Positions 1 to 9,341 of a DNA stretch of 64,000 nucleotides are shown in pieces. The notes below the pieces were generated by a model. The model had not been told where the DNA came from, searched no databases, and saw nothing but the letters and a program-made list of their open reading frames with translations. Source of the DNA: Parvibium lacunae (lineage in GTDB: Bacteria > Pseudomonadota > Gammaproteobacteria > Burkholderiales > Burkholderiaceae_D); assembly GCF_003335215.1 (NCBI RefSeq), contig NZ_QPGB01000001.1, forward strand, positions 124,001 to 188,000, in the 5' to 3' direction. Both the position numbers and the translations under genes were made by a program. Every line of letters begins with the position of its first letter. The first letter of the stretch is position 1.

Positions 1-671
1 CGAATGACATCATTCAAGGTTTCTATGCGGTCGGTGAGTGTTCATGCGTATCTGTGCACGGTGCGAACCGCCTGGGTACGAACTCCCTGCTGGACTTGGT
101 GGTGTTTGGTCGTGCGGCGGGTAACCACATTGTGGCGCAAAACCTCAAGCAACGTTCCCACAAAGAGTTACCGAAGGATGCGGCTGATTTTGCCTTATCA
201 CGCCTAGCCAAGCTGGATAACAGCACTTCTGGCGAATACGCGCAAGATGTGGCGAATGACATTCGCAAATCCATGCAAGCACATGCCGGCGTGTTCCGCA
301 CGCAAGCCATGCTGGATGAAGGCGTACAGAAGATTCTGGAACTGGATCAACGCGCCCAGAACATTCACCTCAAAGACAAGAGCAAGGTCTTCAACACTGC
401 ACGGATCGAAGCACTGGAAGTCTCTAACTTGATCGAGGCTGCCAAGGCAACGATTACTTCCGCCGCTGCGCGGAAAGAGTGTCGTGGGGCCCATACCGTG
501 GTGGATTATGAGCGCCCTGCGGATGATGCTGAGTGTGCCAATGGCCGTAACGACAAAGAGTGGATGAAGCACACGCTGTGGTACAGCGAGGGTAACCGCC
601 TGGATTACAAGCCAGTGCAACTCAAGCCCCTGACTGTGGACTCCGTGCCACCCAAACCTCGTAGCTTCTAA
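1..671 (+). CDS. sdhA: Succinate dehydrogenase flavoprotein subunit, C-terminal part (5' end outside window)
   Basis: The reading frame is open from base 3 and ends at TAA 669-671, giving 222 residues of a protein normally near 590. The visible start of the fragment carries the family motif VGECSCVSVHGANRLG, followed by LDLVVFGRAAG, part of the FAD and substrate domain; the rest is the helical and C-terminal domain of the fumarate reductase/succinate dehydrogenase flavoprotein family. It ends in the usual proline-rich, basic tail (PPKPRSF). SdhA oxidises succinate to fumarate at the inner membrane and passes electrons to SdhB. sdhB follows after 11 nt, so the two are co-transcribed. The N-terminal FAD-binding region and the His that carries FAD are not in the window. 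Confidence 0.97.
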   Translation, partial: NDIIQGFYAVGECSCVSVHGANRLGTNSLLDLVVFGRAAGNHIVAQNLKQRSHKELPKDAADFALSRLAKLDNSTSGEYAQDVANDIRKSMQAHAGVFRTQAMLDEGVQKILELDQRAQNIHLKDKSKVFNTARIEALEVSNLIEAAKATITSAAARKECRGAHTVVDYERPADDAECANGRNDKEWMKHTLWYSEGNRLDYKPVQLKPLTVDSVPPKPRSF

Positions 672-682
672 GGTGAAATGAG

Positions 683-1390
683 ATGAGCGATACCCGTATT
701 TTTGAAATTTACCGTTACGATCCGGATACCGACGAAAAACCCCGTATGCAGCGTTACGAAGTGACGCTCGACGCCGGCGACCGCATGTTGTTAGATGTGC
801 TAATGAAGCTCAAGAAAATGGATGAAACCCTGAGTTTCCGCCGTTCTTGCCGCGAAGGGATTTGTGGTTCTGATGCCATGAATATCAATGGTCGCAATGG
901 CTTGGCCTGTTTGACTAACATGCGCACCTTGCCGCAAACCATCGTGTTGCGTCCTTTGCCCGGTCTGCCAGTCGTACGTGATTTGATCGTCGATATGACG
1001 AACTTCTTCAAGCAGTATCATTCGATCAAGCCTTACTTGATTAACGATACCCCACCGCCTGAAAAAGAGCGTCTACAGTCTCCTGAAGAGCGCGAAGAAT
1101 TGAATGGCCTGTACGAATGTATTCTGTGTGCATGCTGCTCCACTTCTTGCCCGTCTTTCTGGTGGAACCCTGACAAGTTTGTTGGGCCAGCGGGTCTGCT
1201 CCAAGCCTATCGCTTTATTGCCGATAGCCGTGATCAGGCTGTGAACGAGCGTCTGGATAACCTCGAAGATCCGTATCGTTTGTTCCGCTGCCACACCATC
1301 ATGAACTGCGTGGATGTGTGTCCGAAAGGGCTGAACCCCACTCAAGCGATTGGCAAAATTAAGGAATTGATGGTGCGTCGCGCCGTCTAA
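683..1390 (+). CDS. sdhB: Succinate dehydrogenase iron-sulfur subunit
   Basis: This 235-residue protein has the length and all cluster motifs of SdhB. The N-terminal ferredoxin domain binds 2Fe-2S through CREGICGSDAMNINGRNGLAC-type spacing (Cys56, Cys61, Asp64, Cys76, the Asp variant also known in E. coli). The C-terminal domain has CILCACCSTSCP and CHTIMNCVDVCPKG for the 4Fe-4S and 3Fe-4S clusters. SdhB carries electrons from the FAD of SdhA to ubiquinone in the SdhCD membrane anchor. ATG 683 is preceded by AGGTGA. The gene ends the sdh operon: a palindromic element and a strong intrinsic terminator follow. Confidence 0.98.
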   Translation: MSDTRIFEIYRYDPDTDEKPRMQRYEVTLDAGDRMLLDVLMKLKKMDETLSFRRSCREGICGSDAMNINGRNGLACLTNMRTLPQTIVLRPLPGLPVVRDLIVDMTNFFKQYHSIKPYLINDTPPPEKERLQSPEEREELNGLYECILCACCSTSCPSFWWNPDKFVGPAGLLQAYRFIADSRDQAVNERLDNLEDPYRLFRCHTIMNCVDVCPKGLNPTQAIGKIKELMVRRAV

Positions 1391-1419
1391 AGCTTGTTTA
1401 ACCTACTGCGCGAGCCTGA

Positions 1420-1504
1420 TTTGGGCTTGTGCAGTACGCGCGATGCTCATGTACTTTAGTACACTCCGCTCGCTGTGTGCTGTACGCGCCCAACTGAGGC
1501 TCGC
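1420..1504. repeat. Long imperfect palindrome with GTAC-N4-GTAC centre
   Basis: The arms GCGAGCCT (1420-1427) and AGGCTCGC (1497-1504) bracket a largely complementary 85-bp element. Its centre is TGTACT-TT-AGTACA (1450-1463), and the inner arms contain matching GTACGCGC-type blocks. It begins about 30 nt after the sdhB stop. A second element of the same design lies just after carB (30071-30140). It could form a large hairpin at the end of the transcript. It is probably a dispersed intergenic repeat that acts in 3'-end processing or termination; the function is inferred. Confidence 0.6.
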
Positions 1505-1560
1505 TCGTAACGGTTCTACATCGGTTTATTAAACGTATATATGCACTTATTGTGTATGAC

Positions 1561-1583
1561 AGCGGATCCATCCGCTTTTTTTT
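1561..1583 (+). terminator. Intrinsic terminator of the sdh operon
   Basis: A perfect 6-bp stem AGCGGA/TCCGCT with the 4-nt loop TCCA is followed directly by seven T residues. It lies between sdhB and sdhE, so sdhE should have its own promoter or depend on read-through. Confidence 0.85.
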
Positions 1584-1663
1584 GAAATGTGTTTGGTGCG
1601 CTGCAAGATTGGGGTAAGCCTCAATAGGCAGGCTTAGACAAATCGTTAAGAATTGATCATATC

Positions 1664-1936
1664 GTGTCGTTAACAGAAGCGTTGCCCAATATTCATGACC
1701 GTCGTCGCCTGCGCTGGCGGGCGCGGCGTGGCATGCTGGAAAATGATATTTTGTTGACCCGGTTTCTGGATCGTTATGAGGAAACGCTCTCAGATGCTGA
1801 AGTCACTGCATTCGTTCAGTTATTGGAATTGGCCGATGGCGATTTGATGGATCTCTTAATGGCGCGCAAAGCGCCAATGGGTGAGCTGGCAACAGAGCAG
1901 GTAAGGGATTTGCTCGTTAAGATCAGCGCAAGCTGA
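1664..1936 (+). CDS. sdhE: Succinate dehydrogenase assembly factor SdhE (SDHAF2/CptB/YgfY family)
   Basis: The product is a 90-residue helical protein of the family's usual length. It carries the diagnostic RGMLEND motif (the RGxxE signature, about residues 22-28) needed to promote covalent attachment of FAD to SdhA. The frame starts with GTG at 1664; there is no ATG upstream in frame and only a poor ribosome binding site. Its place between sdhB and gltA matches the betaproteobacterial order sdhCDAB-sdhE-gltA. The sdh terminator at 1561-1583 separates it from sdhB, so translation or transcription may be independently set. It is cytoplasmic and acts on SdhA before complex assembly. Confidence 0.93.
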   Translation: MSLTEALPNIHDRRRLRWRARRGMLENDILLTRFLDRYEETLSDAEVTAFVQLLELADGDLMDLLMARKAPMGELATEQVRDLLVKISAS

Positions 1937-1954
1937 GTTGTTCATCATCATAAA

Positions 1955-1998
1955 TTTGAAGTGTTGGTTTAATTCAATCGATTGAACCAAGCTTCAAA
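1955..1998 (+). promoter_or_regulatory. Nested inverted repeat in the gltA leader
   Basis: TTTGAAG (1955-1961) pairs perfectly with CTTCAAA (1992-1998), and inside it TTGGTT (1964-1969) pairs with AACCAA (1985-1990). The core also contains a separate 14-bp perfect palindrome, TTCAATCGATTGAA (1973-1986), which competes with the outer pairing. No T run follows, so this is not a typical terminator. It lies 29 nt before the gltA start and could be an operator or an RNA structure that controls gltA. Confidence 0.55.
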
Positions 1999-2026
1999 TG
2001 ACATTGACTTGTGGAAAGGAAACACC

Positions 2027-3334
2027 ATGTCAGTAGAACAAAAAGCCACGCTTTCATTTTCAGATGGCAGCCCTAGCATTGAATTTCCGATTTACCAGGG
2101 TTCGGTTGGTCCGGATGTCATCGACATTCGCGCCCTGTATGGTAAAACCGGCAAGTTTACGTATGACCCTGGTTTTATGTCCACAGCAGCTTGTCGCTCT
2201 ACCATTACCTACATTGATGGCGACAAAGGTGAGTTGCTCTACCGCGGCTATCCGATTGAACAGTTGGCAGTAAACTGCGATTTTTTAGAAACCTGTTATT
2301 TGTTGCTCAAAGGTGAACTCCCTAACGCGACTCAAAAATCGGAGTTCGTGAATAAAGTCACCCGCCACACCATGGTTCACGAACAAATGAGCCGCTTTTT
2401 CCAAGGTTTCCGTCGCGATGCGCACCCGATGGCGGTATTGGTGGGGACGGTTGGCGCATTGTCAGCGTTCTATCATGATTCCCTCGATATTAACAATCCT
2501 GAGCACCGCGAAATCTCGGCGATTCGTTTGATTGCCAAGCTGCCAACATTGGTTGCCATGGCTTACAAATATACGGTTGGTCAGCCCTTTGTTTATCCGC
2601 GTAACGATCTGTCCTATACCGCCAACTTCATGCGCATGATGTTTGCGACACCCTGCGAAGAATACAAAGTGAATGATGTCCTGGTCCGTGCGATGGACCG
2701 CATTTTCATTTTGCACGCTGATCACGAACAAAATGCCTCGACCTCGACGGTACGTTTGGCGGGTTCTTCGGGCGCTAATCCATTTGCGTGTATTGCTTCT
2801 GGTATTGCCTGTTTGTGGGGCCCTGCCCATGGAGGCGCCAACGAAGCGTGCTTGGAAATGCTGGAAGATATCCAAGCGCAAGGTGGGGTCGCTAAGATTG
2901 GTGAATTTATTGCCAAGGTTAAAGACAAGAATAGCAGTGTCAAATTGATGGGCTTTGGCCATCGTGTTTATAAAAACTACGATCCTCGTGCAAAACTCAT
3001 GCGCGAAACCTGTCATGAAGTACTGGGTGAGCTTGGTTTGCAGGATGATCCGTTATTCAAGCTCGCGATGGCTTTGGAGAAGATTGCCCTGGAAGACGAC
3101 TACTTTGTTAGCCGTAAACTGTATCCGAATGTCGATTTTTACTCTGGTATCGTCCAGCGTGCGATCGGTATTCCCACAGAATTGTTTACAGCAATTTTTG
3201 CTTTGGCACGTACTGTTGGCTGGATTGCGCAATGGAATGAAATGATTTCTGATCCAGAGCAGAAAATTGGGCGTCCGCGTCAGTTGTTTACAGGCGAAAC
3301 CCAGCGTGACGTTAAGCCACTGCATCAACGTTGA
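2027..3334 (+). CDS. gltA: Citrate synthase (type II, hexameric)
   Basis: A 435-residue protein with the length and motifs of NADH-sensitive proteobacterial citrate synthase. Catalytic signatures are visible: [20 protein letters not shown] and the VDFYSG segment with the catalytic Asp. It condenses oxaloacetate and acetyl-CoA to citrate, the entry step of the TCA cycle. I chose ATG 2027 because AAGGAAA precedes it and the N terminus (MSVEQKATL) matches the family; the frame is open 15 codons further to a TTG inside the leader inverted repeat. A bidirectional terminator follows 13 nt after the stop and separates it from the convergent kup gene. Confidence 0.97.
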   Translation: MSVEQKATLSFSDGSPSIEFPIYQGSVGPDVIDIRALYGKTGKFTYDPGFMSTAACRSTITYIDGDKGELLYRGYPIEQLAVNCDFLETCYLLLKGELPNATQKSEFVNKVTRHTMVHEQMSRFFQGFRRDAHPMAVLVGTVGALSAFYHDSLDINNPEHREISAIRLIAKLPTLVAMAYKYTVGQPFVYPRNDLSYTANFMRMMFATPCEEYKVNDVLVRAMDRIFILHADHEQNASTSTVRLAGSSGANPFACIASGIACLWGPAHGGANEACLEMLEDIQAQGGVAKIGEFIAKVKDKNSSVKLMGFGHRVYKNYDPRAKLMRETCHEVLGELGLQDDPLFKLAMALEKIALEDDYFVSRKLYPNVDFYSGIVQRAIGIPTELFTAIFALARTVGWIAQWNEMISDPEQKIGRPRQLFTGETQRDVKPLHQR

Positions 3335-3347
3335 TCGGGTTCTATTA

Positions 3348-3388
3348 CCCTAATAAAAAAGGAGCCTGAGGCTCCTTTTTTATTAGGG
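3348..3388. terminator. Bidirectional intrinsic terminator between gltA and kup
   Basis: A perfect 19-bp inverted repeat (3348-3366 and 3370-3388) has a GGAGCC/GGCTCC core, a 3-nt loop TGA, an A run on the left and a T run on the right. It therefore works for both the plus-strand gltA and the minus-strand kup transcripts, which converge here. Confidence 0.93.
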
Positions 3389-3431
3389 CGGCTGTCGCTG
3401 TCGGCAGCGTTTCTCGCTAGGCCATGACCCG

Positions 3432-5312
3432 TTAGATATGAACGCGCGTTCCCAATTCAATCACTGCATTGCTTGGGATATTAAAGTAATCAACCACGCT
3501 ACCTGCATTACGTGACAAGGCCGCAAAGAGCTGTTCGCGCCAGCGTGCCATGCCCTTTTCTTTCGCATCAGGGACCACCGTTTCACGGCTTAAGAAATAT
3601 GAGGTGGTAAATGCATCTACCTCTATGCCATGGTTGGCCAGAAGCTCTAGTGCTTGGGGAATATGCGGTTTATCCATAAAGCCATAATGAACAGTCACTT
3701 GCCAGAAGCCTGCCGCCAAGCCTTTTACTTCAAGGCGATCTGCTGCAGGAACCCAGGGTACGTCGGCGTAGACGACCGTCATAATTAAATTTTTCTCGTG
3801 CAGCACCATGTTGTGTTTCAGGTTATGCAGCATCGCTTGAGGAACGGTATGCGGATCAGCGACGAGATAGACGGCAGTGCGTTCTGCACGCGGAAAATCA
3901 CTCTGCGCCACACTTTCCAGGAAAGGTTCAAGCTTGGGATCGCCTTCACGAATTTGATCAAGCAGTAATTCCCGTCCGCGTTTCCAAGTCAGCATAATTG
4001 TTAGCAATGACATCGCTAACAGTAGTGGGAACCAACCACCTTGTAGAAACTTGATGGTGCAAGAAGCAAAAAATAAAATATCCACCACGAAAAAGAATAA
4101 GGTAGAGGAAATAGAGAGCCAGAGTGGTAGGCCCCAACCATACCGAATGACGAAAAAAGTAAGGATAGTGGTGATAGTCATGGTGCCAGTAACTGCGATG
4201 CCATAGGCCGCCGCCAGTGCAGAAGAAGAGCCAAAGCCAATTGCCGCCAAAAGAACGGCAATTAACAACAGCCAATTCACGCCTGGGATATAAATCTGGC
4301 CAGCTTCGGTGGCTGAGGTGTGAATGATTTGCATGCGTGGAAAGAGTCCCAACTGAATGGCCTGTTGGGTCATTGAATAGGCCCCAGATATAACAGCCTG
4401 TGAAGCAATGATGGTCGCTAGGGTTGCCAATATGAGGGCAGGGACCAGCAGTGCGGGCGGGAAAGCGAGGTAGAAGGGATTCTTAACGGCGCTGGGATCA
4501 CTGAGCAGTAAGGCGCCTTGTCCCAAATAGTTCAGTGCTAGGCCGGGTAAAACTAAGCTGCACCATGCCAGTTGAATGGCCTTTTTACCAAAATGTCCCA
4601 TATCTGCATATAAGGCTTCTCCCCCGGTCAGAGCGAGCACAATCGCGCCTAACGCAAGAAAGACACCTAGACCGCGTGCTTGTAGAAAGTTAAACGCCAA
4701 GCGGGGATCAAGTGCGGCCAGTATCGCTGGATTCTGTATCACATGGTAAAGACCAATTGCCCCCAATGTAGTAAACCAAACCACAATGATTGGACCAAAT
4801 AGTTTGCCGACTGTTGCGGTCCCATGCCGTTGCATTAAAAACAGCCCAACTAGAATGACAAGGGTGGTTGGCAAAATGTAGGGGTGAAAGCTTGGGGCAA
4901 CCAGCTCAATGCCTTCGACTGCACTCAAAACTGAAATTGCGGGCGTGACAACTGTTTCGCCATAAAACAAAGAAGCCCCAAACGTTCCCAGCAGCAAAAG
5001 CCACTTTGTTTTTTTACTCGATTTCCCTACGCTTGACACGGCTAGCGCAAGTAATGCCATCGTCCCGCCTTCACCGCGGTTATCTGCACGTAGAACCAAG
5101 ATCACGTACTTTAAGGTAACGACCAGCATTAAGGCCCAGAAAATCGCAGACACCGTGCCAATAACGTTATCCGTTGTTAAGGCTATTCCTGTGTGAGGTG
5201 CGAAGACTTCTTTAATTGTATAAAGCGGACTGGTACCAATATCGCCGTAAACGACACCCAAGGCCCCTAATGCCAGGGCTGCTACACTTTGATTCTGTGT
5301 TCTGTGTTCCAT
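3432..5312 (-). CDS. kup: Low-affinity potassium uptake protein Kup (TrkD)
   Basis: A 626-residue K+ transporter of the KUP/HAK/KT family, close to E. coli Kup (622). The N-terminal motif [14 protein letters not shown] is the family signature, and about twelve hydrophobic segments fill roughly the first 440 residues. A soluble cytoplasmic C-terminal domain of about 190 residues follows. It imports K+ with protons across the inner membrane. The frame allows a start six codons earlier (5330), but the ATG at 5312 has a GCGGGAA ribosome binding site and gives the E. coli-like distance to the first motif. It lies 230 nt downstream of yejF on the same strand, a gap large enough for its own promoter. 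Confidence 0.96.
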   Translation of the reverse strand: MEHRTQNQSVAALALGALGVVYGDIGTSPLYTIKEVFAPHTGIALTTDNVIGTVSAIFWALMLVVTLKYVILVLRADNRGEGGTMALLALAVSSVGKSSKKTKWLLLLGTFGASLFYGETVVTPAISVLSAVEGIELVAPSFHPYILPTTLVILVGLFLMQRHGTATVGKLFGPIIVVWFTTLGAIGLYHVIQNPAILAALDPRLAFNFLQARGLGVFLALGAIVLALTGGEALYADMGHFGKKAIQLAWCSLVLPGLALNYLGQGALLLSDPSAVKNPFYLAFPPALLVPALILATLATIIASQAVISGAYSMTQQAIQLGLFPRMQIIHTSATEAGQIYIPGVNWLLLIAVLLAAIGFGSSSALAAAYGIAVTGTMTITTILTFFVIRYGWGLPLWLSISSTLFFFVVDILFFASCTIKFLQGGWFPLLLAMSLLTIMLTWKRGRELLLDQIREGDPKLEPFLESVAQSDFPRAERTAVYLVADPHTVPQAMLHNLKHNMVLHEKNLIMTVVYADVPWVPAADRLEVKGLAAGFWQVTVHYGFMDKPHIPQALELLANHGIEVDAFTTSYFLSRETVVPDAKEKGMARWREQLFAALSRNAGSVVDYFNIPSNAVIELGTRVHI

Positions 5313-5543
5313 GTTGTTCCCGCTCTGCATGACTGTTTTGAGGGCTGCTTACTGGCTGGTGCTGCCTTTGTTATGCTGTTTGGTGCGGCGCATCAAACTG
5401 TGTTGCAAATAGTACGTCAGATTAGAAAAATAGCTAGGTGAAAATGCATCTGATTTTCCTCGGTGCAGAAAAACTGCAACAAATTTGTATTAATCGGTTG
5501 TCGACTTTACTGGTATCCGCCGCGAAATTAACTTGGCAGGGCA

Positions 5544-7157
5544 TTAACGCATGGCGGCGTGGATCAGACTTTGGGTGTAAGGATGCAGCGGTTGGGTAAA
5601 AATCGTTTCTGTCGCACCGCGCTCCACGATTTTTCCTTTATGCATGACAATGACCTCATGGGCAATGGCGCGGATAACCGCTAAATCATGGCTGATAAAC
5701 AAGTAACTGGTGCCATATTTTTGCTGCAAGGTTACCAATAAGCGAAGGACTTGTTTTTGTACTGAGACGTCCAACGCACTCGTTGGCTCATCCAACACAA
5801 TCAGGCTTGGGCGCAAAATAATGGCACGCGCAATCGCAATGCGTTGACGTTGCCCGCCGGAGAATTCATGGGGGTAACGGTACAGGGCATCGGGGCTTAA
5901 GCCGACTTCGGCGAGGGTTTCACTGACCCGCTCACGGCACGCTACTTGGCTCAACTCGGGGTGGTGCAGTTGCAGCCCTTCTCCCACAATTTGTTCAATC
6001 GTCATGCGAGGCGACAGCGCAGAAAAAGGATCTTGGAAGACAACCTGTAATTTTGCGCGGTATTTTTTTTGTGCCGCTTTATCCAGTTGGTCAAGGTATT
6101 GACCGTCAAATTGAGTGCGGCCCCCGCTTGTGGCTTGGAGACCCAAGAGCGCCATGGCTAAGGTGGTTTTGCCCGATCCCGATTCCCCCACCAACCCCAG
6201 TGTTCGTTGTGGGGGGATATGAAGATCAACGGCATCAACAGCGCACTCGGTTTTGCGTTTAAACCAGCCAGCGGCGCTGCTAAAGCTGACGCTCAGTGCT
6301 TCGGTCACAAGCAAAGGCGGGGGAGCAGGGTGAGTAACACGGTCTTCTTCGATCAGTCGGCTAGGCTGTGCTGCGAGCAGTTCTGCCGTGTAAGGATGCT
6401 GCGGGTTTGCAAATAAGGATTGTGTGGATGCCAGCTCTCGTAATTGCCCTTGCTGCATGACCCCTACCCGAGTCGCAAAATTTTTCACTAAGTTGAGATC
6501 GTGCGTAATGAGTAAGATCGCCATGCCATATTCGGCTTGCAATTCTTCGAGTAGGCTCATGATCTGCGCGCGGATCGTGACATCAAGCGCGGTTGTCGGC
6601 TCATCGGCAATCAGAAGTTGTGGTCGACAAGCCAATGCCATTGCAATCATCGCCCGCTGTCGTTGCCCGCCAGATAATTGATGCGGATAGTGGCGCAAAC
6701 GTTGCGCCGCCGCTGGGATGCCCGTTCGTTCGAGCAGGGCTAAGGCGCGTGCCCAAGCGTCAGTTCGACTCAACGCCTCATGCTTCTCAAGGACCTCCGC
6801 AATTTGCTGCCCAATCGTCATCAACGGATTGAGCGCGCTCATTGGTTCTTGAAAGACCATGGCAATTTGTTTACCACGGAGTCGTCGCATCTGCCTTTCA
6901 TTGTAGGTGAGTAGTTCTTGCCCTTGCCAGCGCACCGAGCCAGAAAGCTGCGCGGGCAAGAGGCGCATGATGCTCTGGGCGGTGACACTCTTGCCTGAGC
7001 CGGATTCCCCGACCAAGGCAAATTTCTCCGCGGCATGTAATGTCAGAGAGAGTTCCTTTACAGTGGGTGCCGGTTGTCCGGGAAACTGAACGCTGAATTG
7101 TTCTAGTTCCAAGAGCGGGGCTGCTGGCAAAGCTGGGGGAGGGATAACAAGTGACAT
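5544..7157 (-). CDS. yejF: Peptide ABC importer, duplicated ATP-binding protein (YejF type)
   Basis: At 537 residues this holds two fused ABC ATPase cassettes, about residues 10-255 and 285-530, as in YejF. Both have Walker A (GESGSGKS and GESGSGKT), the ABC signature (LSGGQRQR and FSGGQRQR) and Walker B followed by DEPTTALD or DEPTSALD. It hydrolyses ATP to power oligopeptide import by the YejB-YejE pore. It is the last gene of the minus-strand cluster yejA-yejB-yejE-yejF, 14 nt after yejE. In E. coli the Yej system takes up microcin C and related peptides; the natural substrate here is unknown. Confidence 0.93.
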   Translation of the reverse strand: MSLVIPPPALPAAPLLELEQFSVQFPGQPAPTVKELSLTLHAAEKFALVGESGSGKSVTAQSIMRLLPAQLSGSVRWQGQELLTYNERQMRRLRGKQIAMVFQEPMSALNPLMTIGQQIAEVLEKHEALSRTDAWARALALLERTGIPAAAQRLRHYPHQLSGGQRQRAMIAMALACRPQLLIADEPTTALDVTIRAQIMSLLEELQAEYGMAILLITHDLNLVKNFATRVGVMQQGQLRELASTQSLFANPQHPYTAELLAAQPSRLIEEDRVTHPAPPPLLVTEALSVSFSSAAGWFKRKTECAVDAVDLHIPPQRTLGLVGESGSGKTTLAMALLGLQATSGGRTQFDGQYLDQLDKAAQKKYRAKLQVVFQDPFSALSPRMTIEQIVGEGLQLHHPELSQVACRERVSETLAEVGLSPDALYRYPHEFSGGQRQRIAIARAIILRPSLIVLDEPTSALDVSVQKQVLRLLVTLQQKYGTSYLFISHDLAVIRAIAHEVIVMHKGKIVERGATETIFTQPLHPYTQSLIHAAMR

Positions 7158-7171
7158 AATTTGCGTATGAA

Positions 7172-8287
7172 CTAATGCTGCTTTCTGGTATCGAGCGCAT
7201 CGCGCAGCGCCTCACCAATGAAAACCAGTAACAGGAGCGTGATAAAAAGGACGCTAAATGCGGTTAACCCAATCCACCAGGCATCTAAATTATCTTTGCC
7301 TTGCGCCAATAGTTCACCCAAGCTCGGGGTCGACGGGGGCACGCCTAAACCGAGGAAATCCAGGCTGGTTAGCGCTGTAATCGCGACGCTCATGCGAAAC
7401 GGTAAGAAGGTGACCACTGGGGTCAGGCTATTGGGCAAAATATGGCGCCACATGATTTGGCGGTTAGACAATCCCAGTGCGCGCGCCGCACGCACGTAAT
7501 CCAAGTTGCGGTTACGCAGAAACTCAGCCCGCACATAGTCAGCCAGCGTTAACCAGCCAAAGAGCGACAGCAAGAGTAATAGCAGCAAAACACTGGGTTG
7601 AAAAATGGAGGCAAAAATCAAGAGCAAGTAAAGCTCGGGCAGTGAGCCCCAAATTTCACTAAAACGTTGAATCCATAAATCGACCCAGCCCCCGAAATAC
7701 CCTTGAATAGCCCCAGCTAACACGCCTAGTAATACCCCGATCACGGTTAACGCCAGGCCAAATAAGACTGACAGACGAAATCCATAGAGTGCCCTTGCCA
7801 GAATATCGCGTCCGCGATCATCGGTTCCCAACCAATTGTCGAGAGAAGGTGCGGCGGGGTTGGGGGCACTCGCAAAATAATTGAGGGTGTCGTAGCGATA
7901 GCGATTTAACGGATTTAAAGCCCAATTACCCGGTTGTTCAAATTGCCTTTGAATAAAAGGATCAAGATAATCGGCAGGGGCAGGAAAGTCGCCTCCAAAG
8001 GTTTGTTCTGAATAATCTTTAAAGAGGGGAAAATACCATTCTCCTTGGTAGCGGATCAGCAATGGGCGATCATTTGAGAGGCACTCTGCGAATAAGCTAA
8101 GGCCAAACAAGACGCTAAAGATGATTAAGCTGTAATACCCAAGACGGTGTCGTTTAAAGCGCTGCCAGGCTTGTTGGCGCGGTGTTTGTGTTTGGCGTTT
8201 GTTCACTGTCACGACGGTAGTTGAGCCAAGGCTTGCTTGGTCGGTGTGGGGGTTTGCTGCCTGGTTGACCGGTGAAAGCGTACTCAT
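7172..8287 (-). CDS. yejE: Peptide ABC importer permease (YejE type)
   Basis: A 371-residue inner-membrane permease of the DppC/OppC class. A polar N-terminal stretch of about 45 residues precedes the first membrane segment. A periplasmic insertion (about 75-165) contains the DWLGTDDRGRDILARALYG motif typical of the family. The C-terminal half has about five membrane helices and the EAA-type loop (RAARALGLSNRQIMWRHILPN) that contacts the ATPase. The start ATG overlaps the yejB stop in an ATGA, showing translational coupling. With YejB it forms the pore. Confidence 0.94.
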   Translation of the reverse strand: MSTLSPVNQAANPHTDQASLGSTTVVTVNKRQTQTPRQQAWQRFKRHRLGYYSLIIFSVLFGLSLFAECLSNDRPLLIRYQGEWYFPLFKDYSEQTFGGDFPAPADYLDPFIQRQFEQPGNWALNPLNRYRYDTLNYFASAPNPAAPSLDNWLGTDDRGRDILARALYGFRLSVLFGLALTVIGVLLGVLAGAIQGYFGGWVDLWIQRFSEIWGSLPELYLLLIFASIFQPSVLLLLLLLSLFGWLTLADYVRAEFLRNRNLDYVRAARALGLSNRQIMWRHILPNSLTPVVTFLPFRMSVAITALTSLDFLGLGVPPSTPSLGELLAQGKDNLDAWWIGLTAFSVLFITLLLLVFIGEALRDALDTRKQH

Positions 8288-9339
8288 GCGCGCACCCCGT
8301 CGAATTTGACACGAGGGTCTGCAATGATGTACGACAGATCAGTAATCAGTTTGGCGAACAAGCTTGCCAGCGTGAAAATATAGAGCGTGCCCATGACGAC
8401 CGGATAATCACGTTGCATGATTGCGTTGTAGGAGAGCAAGCCTAACCCATCTAATGAAAACAGCGTCTCGATGAGTAAGCTGCCACTTAAAAACGCCCCA
8501 ATGAAGGCAGCAGGAAAGCCGGTTAAGATGGGTAAAAGCGCATTACGAAAAATATGCTTGTACAGCACTTCACGTTCAGAGAGCCCTTTGGCGCGGGCTG
8601 TGAGAACATATTGTTTGCGGATTTCTTCAATAAACGTGTTCTTGGTTAACAAGGTACTTACCGCGAAGCTGCCAACAACAGAGGCGGTGACAGGTAAGGT
8701 GATGTGCCACAAATAGTCAAGTACCTTACCAGTCCAACTGAGTGTTTCCCAATTATCGGAAGTCAAGCCACGCAGCGGGAATACCTGCCAGAAACTCCCG
8801 CCACCGAATAGCACCAGCAAAATAACGCCTAAGACAAAGCCCGGAATTGCATAGCCAGTTAGAATCAGCAGACTGGTTAAGGTATCAAAGCGGCTACCAT
8901 CGCGCACTGCCTTGGCAATCCCCAAGGGAATTGAGAGTAGATAACTTAAGACCAGCGTCCACATCCCGAGGGTGATCGAAACCGGCAGTTTTTCTTTCAC
9001 TAAAGCCCATACACTTTTATGGTGAAAGAAGCTGGTGCCTAATTCAAACCGGGAAAAATCTTTTAGCATTTGCCAAAAACGCACAGGTGCTGGTTTGTCA
9101 AACCCATAGAGAGCTTGAATCTCTTTAATTTTGTCGGCATCAACCCCTTGCTGGCCACGGTAGACGCTCTGGGCTGCGCCGCCAGCCTCACTGCCGCCAG
9201 CGCCTTTGCCCCGTAAATAACTAACCATTTGTTCGACTGGGCCACCTGGAACAAATTGAATCACGGTAAAGGTCAGTAGTAGCACCCCAATCAATGTCGG
9301 AATGATCAGTAGCAGTCGTTTTAATATATAGCGCAACAT
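8284..9339 (-). CDS. yejB: Peptide ABC importer permease (YejB type)
   Basis: A 351-residue permease of the DppB/OppB class: an N-terminal helix (YILKRLLLIIPTLIGVLLL), the PGGPVEQM motif, a periplasmic segment, then five helices with an EAA-type loop (LTARAKGLSEREVLYKHIFRN). I start it at ATG 9339, which gives the family N terminus MLRYILKRLL, rather than at a TTG two codons earlier. The ATG is 2 nt past the yejA stop, and the gene end overlaps yejE by 4 nt, so the whole cluster is one operon. Confidence 0.94.
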   Translation of the reverse strand: MLRYILKRLLLIIPTLIGVLLLTFTVIQFVPGGPVEQMVSYLRGKGAGGSEAGGAAQSVYRGQQGVDADKIKEIQALYGFDKPAPVRFWQMLKDFSRFELGTSFFHHKSVWALVKEKLPVSITLGMWTLVLSYLLSIPLGIAKAVRDGSRFDTLTSLLILTGYAIPGFVLGVILLVLFGGGSFWQVFPLRGLTSDNWETLSWTGKVLDYLWHITLPVTASVVGSFAVSTLLTKNTFIEEIRKQYVLTARAKGLSEREVLYKHIFRNALLPILTGFPAAFIGAFLSGSLLIETLFSLDGLGLLSYNAIMQRDYPVVMGTLYIFTLASLFAKLITDLSYIIADPRVKFDGVRA

Positions 9340-9341
9340 AA

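Noticed and set aside
1380-1395. GCCGTCT at the sdhB end and near 44305 as Neisseria-type DNA uptake sequence
   Set aside because: The 10-mer GCCGTCTGAA is not complete at either place, and I did not see repeated full copies in the window.
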